A DNA stretch of 47,095 nt from an uncultured Oscillospiraceae bacterium (GCA_904395865.1 CAJFNY010000058.1:1-47095), one strand, 5' to 3'; positions 8,867 to 18,203 are shown, counted from the first letter of the stretch. Notes: generated by a model not told the origin, from the letters alone. Made by a program: numbers and translations.

Positions 8867-9571
8867 TCACGACGGCTCGGAGACATCCTCCTGGCCCTTT
8901 TTCATGGCGCTGACGACCATCTCCTTGGCCACGTTGAAGTGCGCCTCCAGCTCGGCGACCATCCCCTCCGGATCCCGGGCGCGGGCCAGCTCCAACAGGC
9001 GGCGGTGGGAATCGGGGAAGTAGTGCATGTCCTCGTGGACGCCGATGGTGACGCTCGTCCACTGGGGCGCGCCCACCAGCTTCCACATGCGCTCAAGGAT
9101 CTCGTTCCGCGCCGAGGCCACGATGACGCTGTGGAACAGCACGTCGCACCGGGCCAGCTCCGCCCGGTCGCCGCCGTCGGCAGCGGCGTCCATCTGGTGC
9201 AGGGCAGTCTCCATGGCGGCGAGGCCCTCGTCGGTGATCTGCGCCAGCCCCTCGCGGGCGGCGAAGCACTCCAGGATGGAGCGAAGCGTGTAAATCTGAT
9301 GCAGCCTCTTCTCATCCACAGGCAGAACGAAACAGCCGCTGTACGGCTTGATCTCCACCAGGCCCATGACCTCCAGCTCCCGCAGCGCCTCCCGGACGGG
9401 CGACTGCGAAACCCCGAGCTCCCGGGCAACCTTCGTCTCAATCAGGCGCTCGCCGCTTTTCAGCTCACCGGAGATGATCTTGTCCTGAATATATTTGCAA
9501 ACCTGATTGCTGAATTTTTCCTTATGAATGGCCACTTCCAAGGTTTTCCCCCAACTCAAATCGTTCAGCAT
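8867..9571 (-). CDS. GntR-family (FadR/FCD subfamily) transcriptional regulator
   Basis: N-terminal wHTH (IISGELKSGERLIETKVARELGVSQSPVREALRELEVMGLVEI) and FCD-type C-terminal domain with conserved D/H residues. Confidence 0.9.
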   Translation of the reverse strand: MLNDLSWGKTLEVAIHKEKFSNQVCKYIQDKIISGELKSGERLIETKVARELGVSQSPVREALRELEVMGLVEIKPYSGCFVLPVDEKRLHQIYTLRSILECFAAREGLAQITDEGLAAMETALHQMDAAADGGDRAELARCDVLFHSVIVASARNEILERMWKLVGAPQWTSVTIGVHEDMHYFPDSHRRLLELARARDPEGMVAELEAHFNVAKEMVVSAMKKGQEDVSEPS

Positions 9572-9579
9572 CTTTGTTT

Positions 9580-9608
9580 ACTATACCATTTCTTCCGAAC
9601 AGCGTCAA
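9580..9608 (-). promoter_or_regulatory. Promoter of GntR gene
   Basis: On minus strand TTGACG, 17-bp spacer, TATAGT preceded by TGG; -10 ends 8 nt before the annotated ATG. Confidence 0.7.
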
Positions 9609-9742
9609 GGGGACGCAGCCGGCCGAAGTGCCGGAGCCGTGTCGGGAGCCGCGGGAACTTGTCCAAAGAAAACTGGCATGATTGCGCAAATGGAGCATAG
9701 ATATTTCTACAGGGCACCCCGCTGTGAATGGCCGATTCTGGT

Positions 9743-9771
9743 TTGACAGTCAGCGGGGAATGGTGTAGAAT
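9743..9771 (+). promoter_or_regulatory. Promoter of transketolase/molybdenum hydroxylase operon
   Basis: TTGACA (9743-9748), 17-bp spacer, TAGAAT (9766-9771). Confidence 0.8.
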
Positions 9772-9777
9772 TTGAGT

Positions 9778-9797
9778 ATAATCGATTATCGATAATC
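9778..9797. promoter_or_regulatory. Putative operator: overlapping palindromes ATAATCGATTAT and GATTATCGATAATC
   Basis: Two overlapping perfect palindromes at the predicted TSS; the same half-site ATAATCG/CGATTAT recurs at 18091-18120. Confidence 0.7.
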
Positions 9798-9842
9798 AAG
9801 GCAAGCGGCCGCCACTGGCGGCGGATCACAAGGGGGTATTTT

Positions 9843-10709
9843 ATGAACCAGGCACCCGATTTCCAGGCCATGCGCCGCCTCAGCGCCGACATCCGGAAGG
9901 AGACGACCCGGGCCATCGGCGCCGCAGGCTTCGGCCACATCGGCGGCTCGGCATCCATTGCGGACGTGCTGGCCGTCCTGTACGGCGGGGCCATGCGGAT
10001 TGACCCGGCCAATCCCGGATGGGAGGACCGGGACTGGCTGGTGCTCTCCAAGGGGCACTGCGGCCCGGCGCTGTACGCCGTCCTGGCCCTGCGGGGCTAC
10101 TTCCCCATGGAGTGGCTCAAGACCGTCAACCAGCCGGGCACGCGCCTGCCCAGCCACGCCGACTGCCGCAAGACTCCCGGTGTGGACATGACCACCGGCT
10201 CCCTGGGCCAGGGCATGTCCTCCGCCGTGGGCATCGCCCTGGGCAACCGCCTCCGCGGCCGGGACAGCTACACGTACTGCATTCTCGGCGACGGCGAGCT
10301 CAACGAGGGCGAGGTGTGGGAGGGCGCCGAGGCGGCCAACCACCTGGGGCTCGACCACTTCATCGCCTTCGTGGACTGGAACAAGAAGCAGCTGGACGGC
10401 CGGCTGGAGGACATCTGCCGCCCCATGGACATCGAAGAGAAGTTCCGCGCCTTCGGCTTTGACGCCCGGACGGTCTGCGGCTGGGATGTAGAGGCCATCT
10501 GGAACGCCATCCAGGCGGCGAAGGCCGTGCCCGGCCGGGCCCACGTGATCGTGCTGGACACCATCAAGGGCCTGGGCGTCCAGCTGGCGGAGGAGCAGGA
10601 GTTCAACCACTATCTGAACTTCGGCCCGCAGGAGGCGGAGGCCGCCTGCGAGGAGATCGACCGCCGCATGGCGGCGGGGACGTATCCGGGAGGTGATTTC
10701 AAATGGTAA
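9843..10709 (+). CDS. Transketolase, N-terminal subunit
   Basis: ThDP-binding region GDGELNEGEVWEGAEAANHLGLDHFIAFVDWNKKQLDG; GSLGQGMSSAVGIALGNRL. Confidence 0.9.
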   Translation: MNQAPDFQAMRRLSADIRKETTRAIGAAGFGHIGGSASIADVLAVLYGGAMRIDPANPGWEDRDWLVLSKGHCGPALYAVLALRGYFPMEWLKTVNQPGTRLPSHADCRKTPGVDMTTGSLGQGMSSAVGIALGNRLRGRDSYTYCILGDGELNEGEVWEGAEAANHLGLDHFIAFVDWNKKQLDGRLEDICRPMDIEEKFRAFGFDARTVCGWDVEAIWNAIQAAKAVPGRAHVIVLDTIKGLGVQLAEEQEFNHYLNFGPQEAEAACEEIDRRMAAGTYPGGDFKW

Positions 10710-11668
10710 CGCTGCGCGATTCCATCCAGGTTGCACCCGAGGAGATGCGTCACGCCTACTGCAACGCGCTGATTGAAGCCGCCCGGCGGGACGAGCGGAT
10801 CGTCGCCATCGACTGCGACCTGAGCAACTCCTGCGGCACGAAGGCCTTCCGAAAGGCGTTCCCCGGCCGCGCGTTCAATGTCGGCATCGCCGAGCAGAAC
10901 GGCTGCGCCATGGCCGGCGGCCTGTCGGCAGCGGGGATGATCCCCTTCTTCCACACGTTTGCCGTGTTCGCCACCCGGCGCGTCTACGACCAGATCTTCC
11001 TCAGCTGCGCCTACGCGGGCCAGAACGTCAAGATCATCGGCTGCGACGCCGGCGTCAGCGCCGCCTTCAACGGCGGCACGCACATGGCGTTCGAGGATGT
11101 GGGCCTGATGCGCGTCATGCCGCACGTGACGATCGTGGAGCCCTCGGACCCGGTCATGATGCGGTCCATCGTGCCGCAGGTGGCTGAGACGCCCGGCGTG
11201 TTCTACCTGCGGATGCCGCGTAAGACGGTCTATCAGCTGTATGAGGAGGGCTCGTCGTTCACCATCGGCCAGGCGGCCGTCATCCGCCCCGGCAGCGACG
11301 TGACGCTGATCGCCGTGGGCATGGAGGTCGTCCAGGCGCTGCGGGCCGCGGAGCAGCTGGCGGCGGAGGGGATCTCTGCCCGGGTGGTGGACATGTTCAC
11401 GATCAAGCCCCTGGACACCGACTGCGTCTGCCGCTGCGCGGCGGAGACGGGTGCCATCGTCACCTGCGAGAACGAGAGCATTCTCGGCGGGCTGGGCAGC
11501 GCCGTGGCGGAGACGCTGGCGGAGCACTGCCCCACGCCCATGGAGTGGGTGGGCGTCCGCGACGAGTTCGGCGAAGTGGGGCCCCAGAGCTACCTGGAGG
11601 AGCGCTTCGGGCTGACGGCGCCGCACATCGCGGAGGCTGCACGCCGCGTGCTCCGGAGAAAAGGCTGA
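10703..11668 (+). CDS. Transketolase, C-terminal subunit
   Basis: Pyrimidine-binding/C-terminal transketolase motifs (FNVGIAEQNGCAMAGGLSAAGMIPFFHTFAVFATRR; THMAFEDVGLMRVMPH); overlaps the N-terminal subunit gene. Confidence 0.9.
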   Translation: MVTLRDSIQVAPEEMRHAYCNALIEAARRDERIVAIDCDLSNSCGTKAFRKAFPGRAFNVGIAEQNGCAMAGGLSAAGMIPFFHTFAVFATRRVYDQIFLSCAYAGQNVKIIGCDAGVSAAFNGGTHMAFEDVGLMRVMPHVTIVEPSDPVMMRSIVPQVAETPGVFYLRMPRKTVYQLYEEGSSFTIGQAAVIRPGSDVTLIAVGMEVVQALRAAEQLAAEGISARVVDMFTIKPLDTDCVCRCAAETGAIVTCENESILGGLGSAVAETLAEHCPTPMEWVGVRDEFGEVGPQSYLEERFGLTAPHIAEAARRVLRRKG

Positions 11669-11700
11669 CACACATTTTGAAATGGAGGAGAACGTACGAT

Positions 11701-13221
11701 ATGGGTGAAGTAATTCGGAAGCAATACTGCGTCAACGGCCAGTGGAAGGACTCCAAGACGGACCGGTGGATGGAGGTCACGGATTCTTCCACCGGCGAGG
11801 TCATCGCCGAGGTCCCGTGCTGCACGGCGGACGAGGTGGAGGAGGCCATCGCCGCGGCCCACGCCGCGTTCCCGGAGTGGTCGATGATGTCCCTGAGCAA
11901 GCGGACGCAGATGCTGTTCAAGTGGCGCAACGTCCTGATGGACCACCTGGAGGAGCTGACGTACCTGTGCGCCAAGGAGCTGGGCAAGAACCTCAGCGAG
12001 GCCCGCGGCGACGTGCTCAAGGCCATCGAGCCGACGGAGCTGGCCTGCTCCGCGCCGTACATCACCCAGGGCAGCGCCTCGCTGCAGGTCACGACCGGTT
12101 TCGACACGGCCACGTACCGCATGCCGCTGGGCGTCGTGGCGGGCATCGTCCCCTTCAACTTCCCGGCCATGATCCCCTGGGGCTGGATGGTCCCGCTGGC
12201 CATCGCCACCGGCAACACCGTCGTCCTGAAGGCGGCCTCCTTCACGCCGCTGACCTCCATGCGGATCCTGGAGCTCTTCTATGAGGAGGGCGGTTTCCCC
12301 CGCGGCGTCGTGAACCTCGTCACCTGCAGCCGCAAGGAGTCGGAGCTGTTCCTGACGGACCCGCGGGTCAAGGCCGTCACCTTCGTGGGCTCCACGGAGG
12401 TCGGCAAGCACATCTACTCCGTGGCGGCCGCTCACGGCAAGCGCGTCCAGGCCCAGTGCGAGGCCAAGAACCACGCCCTGGTGCTGGAGGACTGCGACCT
12501 GGAGAGCACCGTCAACGCCGTCATCAACTCCACGTACGGCTGCGCGGGCATGCGCTGCATGGCCCTGCCGGTCATCTGCGTGCAGGAGAGCATTGCCGAC
12601 CGGTTCGTGGCGATGCTGAAGGAGAAGGCCATGGCCATGAAGGTCGGCTGCGCCTACGACCCCGAGACGAAGCTGGGCCCCGTGGTCAATGCCAAGCATC
12701 GGCAGTTCATCTGCGACTGGATCCAGAAGGGCGTCGACGAGGGCGCCGAGCTGGTGCTGGACGGGCGGAACATCGTCGTTCCGGGGTATGAGAACGGCTT
12801 CTTCGTCGGGCCTACGATCCTCGACCACGTGAAGCCGGGTATGACCGTGGGAGACCGGGAGATCTTCGGGCCTGTGACCGTCATCAAGCGCGTCAAGAAC
12901 TTCGAGGAGGGCCTGGCCATCATGAACGCCAACCCCTTCGCCAACGGCTCGGTGATCTTCACCCAGAACGGCTACTACGCCCGCCAGTTCGAGCTGCTGA
13001 CCGACGGCGGCATGGTGGGCATCAACGTGGGCATTCCGGTGCCCTCGGCCTACTTCCCGTTCTCGGGCAACAAGGATTCCTTCTTCGGCGACCAGCACGT
13101 GCTGGGCCTGGACGGCGTGCGGTTCTATACCCGCGCCAAGACGGTTACGAAACACTGGTACGACGAGCACTCCCGCAAGCGGGTCATGGACACCTGGGAG
13201 GGCACCGTCGAGCGGATCTGA
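11701..13221 (+). CDS. Aldehyde dehydrogenase, methylmalonate-semialdehyde dehydrogenase (MmsA/IolA)-like
   Basis: GVVAGIVPFNFPAMIPWGWMVPLAIATGNTVVLK, FVGSTEVGKHIY, catalytic-Cys motif GCAGMRCMA. ORF-track start 11545 overlaps the transketolase gene; ATG 11701 follows a GGAGG-type SD. Confidence 0.85.
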   Translation: MGEVIRKQYCVNGQWKDSKTDRWMEVTDSSTGEVIAEVPCCTADEVEEAIAAAHAAFPEWSMMSLSKRTQMLFKWRNVLMDHLEELTYLCAKELGKNLSEARGDVLKAIEPTELACSAPYITQGSASLQVTTGFDTATYRMPLGVVAGIVPFNFPAMIPWGWMVPLAIATGNTVVLKAASFTPLTSMRILELFYEEGGFPRGVVNLVTCSRKESELFLTDPRVKAVTFVGSTEVGKHIYSVAAAHGKRVQAQCEAKNHALVLEDCDLESTVNAVINSTYGCAGMRCMALPVICVQESIADRFVAMLKEKAMAMKVGCAYDPETKLGPVVNAKHRQFICDWIQKGVDEGAELVLDGRNIVVPGYENGFFVGPTILDHVKPGMTVGDREIFGPVTVIKRVKNFEEGLAIMNANPFANGSVIFTQNGYYARQFELLTDGGMVGINVGIPVPSAYFPFSGNKDSFFGDQHVLGLDGVRFYTRAKTVTKHWYDEHSRKRVMDTWEGTVERI

Positions 13222-13267
13222 CACGGCCCATGCGGCCCGTCAGCCGTCCCCACAATGCGTCAAGCGC

Positions 13268-13295
13268 GGAGGGCCGGCCAGCCGGCCGGCCCTCC
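13268..13295 (+). terminator. Intercistronic GC hairpin
   Basis: GGAGGGCCGGCC-agcc-GGCCGGCCCTCC, 12-bp perfect stem; no strong U tract. Confidence 0.5.
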
Positions 13296-13324
13296 CATGT
13301 TCACCGAAATCGGAGGGAAGCTCG

Positions 13325-14350
13325 ATGATTACGAATCCATACCTTTCCTGGCTCAGCCAGACGGCGTCCTGGTGGTGGAACGACAGCGCCGTGCTGTCGT
13401 CCATGGACGCGGCCATTGCCAACGGCGCCACCGGCGTCACGACGAATCCGCTGCTGGTCAAGCGGGCGCTGTACGGCGACCCGGACTACTGGCGCCCCAG
13501 AATCCAGAGCGCCCGGCCGCTCTGCGGCGACGCCAGGGCCGAGGAGATCATCCGGTGCGTCACGGTGGAGATCGCCGAAAAGTTCCAGCCCATCTTTGCG
13601 CAGACCGGCGGCCGCCAGGGCTACGTCTGCGCCCAGGTGAACCCCAAGAAGCAGGGCGACGACGAGGCCATGGTGGAGATGGGCCGCCGGCTGGCCGCCT
13701 GGGCGCCCAACATCGCCGTGAAGCTGCCGGCCACGGCCGCCGGCCTCCGGGCCATGGAGGCGCTGGCCGCCGAGGGCATCACCACGGTGGGCACGGTGAG
13801 CTTCACGGTGGGGCAGGTGGTGGCCGTCGCGGCGGCGCAGCAGCGGGGGCTGGAGCGCTGCCGGGCGGCCGGCGGCCGGCCCGGCCGGGCGTTTGCCGTG
13901 CTGATGGTCGGCCGGCTGGACGACTACCTGCGGGACGTCATCCACGACGCCGCCGCGCCGGTGCCGGAGCGCGCGATCATCCAGGCCGGCACCGCCGCCA
14001 TCAAGAAGGCGTACGCCATCTGCCGCGACCGGGGCTACGACGCGGAGCTGATGCCCGCCGGCATGCGCGGCGGCTACCACGCCGTGGCCCTGGCCGGCGC
14101 GAAGATGAGCATGTCGCTGTCCGACGGCATCCAGGCGGCCCTGGCCAAGGAGACGGCCTTCGTGCCCCACATCGACGACCCGGTGGACGCAGAGGACCTG
14201 CGCCTGCTCCAAACCGTCCCGGAATTCGTCCGCGCCTACGACGAGGAGGCCCTGCCGCCGGCGTCGTTCATCACGTACGGCGCAACCCAGCGGACGCTGT
14301 CCCAGTTCGTGGAGGCGGGCTGGGGCCCCATCGCCGACTTCCCTCTGTGA
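13325..14350 (+). CDS. Transaldolase-family protein
   Basis: ATGVTTNPLLVKRAL, catalytic-Lys motif NIAVKLPATAAGLRAMEALAAEGI, GTVSFTVGQ. Confidence 0.8.
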   Translation: MITNPYLSWLSQTASWWWNDSAVLSSMDAAIANGATGVTTNPLLVKRALYGDPDYWRPRIQSARPLCGDARAEEIIRCVTVEIAEKFQPIFAQTGGRQGYVCAQVNPKKQGDDEAMVEMGRRLAAWAPNIAVKLPATAAGLRAMEALAAEGITTVGTVSFTVGQVVAVAAAQQRGLERCRAAGGRPGRAFAVLMVGRLDDYLRDVIHDAAAPVPERAIIQAGTAAIKKAYAICRDRGYDAELMPAGMRGGYHAVALAGAKMSMSLSDGIQAALAKETAFVPHIDDPVDAEDLRLLQTVPEFVRAYDEEALPPASFITYGATQRTLSQFVEAGWGPIADFPL

Positions 14351-14378
14351 GGCCCGGTAGCAAAGGAGAGATACTGTC

Positions 14379-16676
14379 ATGACGCCCCATTATCCCATTG
14401 GCGCCGATATTCCCCGCAAGGACGGCAAGGCCAAGGTTACGGGCCGGGCCAAGTACGGCGCCGACTGGAACCTCAGCGGCCAGCTGTACGCCGCCGTCTA
14501 CCACAGCCCCATCCCCCACGGGCGCATCCTGCGTCTGGACGTCACCAGGGCCCGCGCCCTGCCGGGCGTGCGCTGCGTGCTGACGGGCGCGGAGTGCGGC
14601 CAGCGCCACGGCCAGTTCATCGCCGACCAGCCGATTCTGGCGGTCGACAAGGTCCGGTACGTGGGGGAGCCCGTGGCCGCCGTGGCCGCGGACACCCTGC
14701 GGATCGCCAAGGAGGCCGTAGCGCTGATCGAGGCCGAGTACGAGCCGCTGCCGGTGGTGGACTCCATCGAGGACGCGCTGGCCGCGGAGAGCCTCGTCCA
14801 TGAGGACTGGTCTCAGTACACCATCTACGGCCTGACGCACCCCGTCCCCGGCAGCAACATCATCGACCGGTATCAGCTGATCCGCGGCGACGTGGAGCAG
14901 GGCTTCGCCCAGGCGGACGTGATCGTGGAGAGCGACTTCTACTGCAGCATGCTGCAGCACGTCGTCATGGAGACCCACGCGGCCCTGGCCGACGCCACCG
15001 ACGACGAGCTGGTCATCTACTCGCCGGCCCAGTCGCCCTTTACGGTCCGGGCGGCCATCGCCCAGTGCCTGGGCTACCGCTACGACCAGGTGCGCATCGT
15101 CTGCACCGAGATCGGCGGCGGCTTCGGGTGCAAGGCGGAGCCGAAGCTGGAGCCCATCGTGGCGGTGCTGTCCCGGGCGGCCCGCCGGCCGGTGAAGCTC
15201 GTGTACGACCGCCACGAGGAGTTCGAGGCCACCGTGACCCGGGCGCCCTGCAAGTTCCACCTGAAGACCGGCGCCACCCGCGACGGCAAGCTCACCGCCC
15301 AGCAGATCACCGTCTGGTGGGACACCGGCGCCTACGGCACGTACGGCCCCCGCGTCAACTACAACGCCGGCTACGCCTCCAACGGCCCCTACGCCATCCT
15401 CAACTGCCACACCGACGGCTACTGCCTGGTGACGAACCACTCACTGGGCTCGGCCTACCGCGGCTTCGGCGTCTCGGAGGTGGCCCAGGCCCATGAGACC
15501 CAGATGGACGAACTGGCCGACCGGCTCGGCATGGACCCGCTGGAGTTCCGCCTGAAGAACGTCCTGCGGGACGGCAGCGTCAGCGTCACCGGCGAGGTCA
15601 TGGAGAGCGTCGGCGTGGCCCAGTGCCTGGAGGCGGCCGCCGCCAACCTGGACTGGGACCGGAAGCCCCGCCGCTGGATCACGCCCGACGGCATGCTCCA
15701 CGGCAAGGGCATCGCCTGCTTCATCAAGCTCACCGGAACGCCGTCCACCACCTCCTGCCTCCTGCGGATGAATGAGGACGGCTCGCTGATCATCGAGTCG
15801 GCCAGCCGGGAGATGGGCCAGGGCGTCCTGACGGTGCTGCCGCAGTTCGCCGCGTCGGTGCTGGGCCTGGATCTGGACCGGATCGTCGTGGCGCCGGTGG
15901 ACACCGCCATGGTGCCCTACGACAAGACGACCACCTCCAGCCGCTCCACCTTCCACAGCGGCAACGCCGTGCTGGAGGCCGCCGGGGAGATCCTGCGGCA
16001 GCTGAAGGCCCTGGTGGGCCGGAAGTGGGGCGTTCCGCCGGAGGACGTGCAGTTCCAGGAGGGGCTCTTCTCGGACGCCGCCGGCCACCGCCTGCACATC
16101 AACGACGTGGGCAGCAGCGGCCTGCTCAAGGAGGAGCCGCCGGTGATGGCCGTGGGCCGCTTCGGCTCCAAGGACGTGTTCGACCCGCCGGACGCACACA
16201 CGCACGCCTCCAGCCGGCCGACGATCATGTGGATGATGGGCGCCCAGGCGGCCGAGGTGGAGGTCGACCCCCGGACGGGCCACGTCCGTGTCGTCCGGGT
16301 CGGCGCGGCCCACGACGTGGGCAGGGCCGTCAACCCGCTGGGCTGCCTGCAGCAGATCGAGGGCGGCATCGTCATGGGGATGGGCCACGCCCTGCTGGAG
16401 GAGATGATCTACCGGGACGGCGTGCTCCGGAACGGCAATATGGTGGACTACAAGGTTCCCACCTCCATGGACGCCGGCATTGACTGCAGGATCACCCTGG
16501 TGGAGGTGCCCCATCCGGAGGGCCCCTACGGTGTCAAGGGCATCGGCGAGCCCGCCGTGGCCCCCACCTCTCCGGCCATCAGCAACGCCGTCAGCGCCGC
16601 CTGCGGCCATCGCTTCCGCAGGATTCCCATCAAGCCGGAGGATATCCTGTCTGCAAAGGAGGACGCGGCATGCTGA
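14379..16676 (+). CDS. Xanthine dehydrogenase-family molybdenum hydroxylase, molybdopterin-binding large subunit
   Basis: GKAKVTGRAKYGAD N-terminus, CTEIGGGFGCKAEPKLEPIVAVLSRAARRPVKL, GSAYRGFG, C-terminal GIGEPAVAPTSPAISNAVSAACG with candidate active-site Glu. Confidence 0.9.
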   Translation: MTPHYPIGADIPRKDGKAKVTGRAKYGADWNLSGQLYAAVYHSPIPHGRILRLDVTRARALPGVRCVLTGAECGQRHGQFIADQPILAVDKVRYVGEPVAAVAADTLRIAKEAVALIEAEYEPLPVVDSIEDALAAESLVHEDWSQYTIYGLTHPVPGSNIIDRYQLIRGDVEQGFAQADVIVESDFYCSMLQHVVMETHAALADATDDELVIYSPAQSPFTVRAAIAQCLGYRYDQVRIVCTEIGGGFGCKAEPKLEPIVAVLSRAARRPVKLVYDRHEEFEATVTRAPCKFHLKTGATRDGKLTAQQITVWWDTGAYGTYGPRVNYNAGYASNGPYAILNCHTDGYCLVTNHSLGSAYRGFGVSEVAQAHETQMDELADRLGMDPLEFRLKNVLRDGSVSVTGEVMESVGVAQCLEAAAANLDWDRKPRRWITPDGMLHGKGIACFIKLTGTPSTTSCLLRMNEDGSLIIESASREMGQGVLTVLPQFAASVLGLDLDRIVVAPVDTAMVPYDKTTTSSRSTFHSGNAVLEAAGEILRQLKALVGRKWGVPPEDVQFQEGLFSDAAGHRLHINDVGSSGLLKEEPPVMAVGRFGSKDVFDPPDAHTHASSRPTIMWMMGAQAAEVEVDPRTGHVRVVRVGAAHDVGRAVNPLGCLQQIEGGIVMGMGHALLEEMIYRDGVLRNGNMVDYKVPTSMDAGIDCRITLVEVPHPEGPYGVKGIGEPAVAPTSPAISNAVSAACGHRFRRIPIKPEDILSAKEDAAC

Positions 16677-17536
16677 ACGCGTTTGAGCTGTACACCCCGG
16701 CCACCGTGGAGGAGGCCTGCCGCTGCCGGGCGGAGACCGGCGGCACGCTCCTGGCCGGCGGCACGGACGTCCTGGTGGCCATGCACGGCGGCAAGGCCCA
16801 TGCGGTGCTGATCGACCTGAAGGGCCTGGCGCCGCTGCGGGGCATCCGGGAGACGGAGACCCATTGGCACCTGGGCGCCCTGACGCCCCACTACGCCATC
16901 GAGGCCGACCCGGTCTGGCGCGCCAGGTGCACGTGCCTGTACGAGGGCTGCTCCCAGGTGGGCTCCGTCCAGATCCGCCACCGCGGCACCCTGGGCGGAA
17001 ACCTCTGCAACGCCGTCCCCTCGGCCGACAGCGCCGGCCCGCTGCTGGCGCTGGACGCAGTCTGCCGCATCGCCTCGCCGGCGGGCGTACGCGACGTGCC
17101 GCTGACGGAGTTCTTCCTGGGCGCCCGGCGCACGGTGCTGGGGCCAGACGAGCTGCTGCAGGAGATCGTGGTGCCGAAGCCGGCGCCCCACACGGGCAGC
17201 TGCTACATCAAGTACACCCGCCGCCGGGCCATGGATCTGGCCCTCTGCGGCGTCACCGTCCTGGTCACGCTGGACGGCGGCCGGATCGCCGCGGCCCGGG
17301 TGGCCCTGACCACCGCTGCGCCCACGCCGATCCGTGCCCCCGGCGCAGAGGCGTACCTCCAGGGGCGGCAGGCAGACCGGGTGGATCTGGCGGAACTGGG
17401 GCGGCGGACCGCGGCGGACGCCAGCCCGCGCACCAGCTGGCGCGCCTCCACGGAATTCCGCCTGACGCTGCTGCAGGAGCTGGCCGGCCGTGCCTTTACG
17501 ACGGCGCTGGCCCGGGCGAAGGAGGATCCCACATGA
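16670..17536 (+). CDS. Xanthine dehydrogenase-family FAD-binding subunit
   Basis: LLAGGTDVLVAMHGGK and QIRHRGTLGGNLCNAVPSADSAGPLLAL motifs; overlaps neighbours at ATGCTGA and ATGA. Confidence 0.9.
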   Translation: MLNAFELYTPATVEEACRCRAETGGTLLAGGTDVLVAMHGGKAHAVLIDLKGLAPLRGIRETETHWHLGALTPHYAIEADPVWRARCTCLYEGCSQVGSVQIRHRGTLGGNLCNAVPSADSAGPLLALDAVCRIASPAGVRDVPLTEFFLGARRTVLGPDELLQEIVVPKPAPHTGSCYIKYTRRRAMDLALCGVTVLVTLDGGRIAAARVALTTAAPTPIRAPGAEAYLQGRQADRVDLAELGRRTAADASPRTSWRASTEFRLTLLQELAGRAFTTALARAKEDPT

Positions 17537-18000
17537 GAAGCAAGGAAATCCAGGTGACGGTCAACGGGGAGCTGTACCTCCGTACCGTCTCCGTGTCCAC
17601 GACCCTGGCCGAGTTCCTGCGGGAGGACCTGGGCATGACCGGCACGAAGATCGGCTGCAACGAAGGCGAGTGCGGCGCCTGCACCGTCCTGTTCAATGGG
17701 GAGCCGGTGAACTCCTGCCTGGTGCTGGCCGTGGAGGCCGACGGTGGCACGGTCCTGACCGTGGAGGGCCTGGCCGGCGACGAGCTGCACCCGCTGCAGC
17801 AGGCGTTCCTGGACGTGGGCGCCGTGCAGTGCGGCTTCTGCACGCCCGGCATGCTGCTCAGCGCCAAGGCGCTGCTGGACCGGAATCCCCATCCGGATGA
17901 GGCGTTCATCCGGAAAAACATCGAGGGCAACATCTGCCGCTGCACCGGCTACGACCGGATCGTCCAGGCGATCCTGCTGGCGGCAGAGCGGATGTCGTAG
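17533..18000 (+). CDS. Xanthine dehydrogenase-family [2Fe-2S] subunit
   Basis: CNEGECGACTVLFNGEPVNSC and CGFCTPGMLLSAKALL...NICRCTGYDRIVQAI cluster motifs; ATGA overlap with FAD subunit. Confidence 0.92.
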   Translation: MRSKEIQVTVNGELYLRTVSVSTTLAEFLREDLGMTGTKIGCNEGECGACTVLFNGEPVNSCLVLAVEADGGTVLTVEGLAGDELHPLQQAFLDVGAVQCGFCTPGMLLSAKALLDRNPHPDEAFIRKNIEGNICRCTGYDRIVQAILLAAERMS

Positions 18001-18049
18001 AAAATTCGGCTGCGAACTCAGTGAAACTGCACAATATTTCGTTTGAACA

Positions 18050-18078
18050 TTGACAATCTTTATGCACTTAGCTATACT
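18050..18078 (+). promoter_or_regulatory. Promoter of split-dikinase operon
   Basis: TTGACA (18050-18055), 17-bp spacer, TATACT (18073-18078). Confidence 0.85.
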
Positions 18079-18090
18079 GCTACCTAGAGA

Positions 18091-18122
18091 CGATTATCAT
18101 AATCGATAATCGAAAATCGATC
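18091..18122. promoter_or_regulatory. Putative operator array sharing half-sites with 9778-9797
   Basis: CGATTAT-C-ATAATCG palindrome (18091-18105), then ATAATCG and AATCGAT repeats immediately downstream of the promoter. Confidence 0.7.
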
Positions 18123-18203
18123 AAAAGAGGAACACCGCAATCCGGATGGCCATCCGACCGGCGCCGGCACCTGCCGGCAACCACAAAACAAGGAGGAAAA
18201 CAC

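Noticed and set aside
11545-11700. N-terminal extension of the aldehyde dehydrogenase ORF
   Set aside because: Overlaps the transketolase C-terminal gene; ATG 11701 has a good SD and matches family N-termini.
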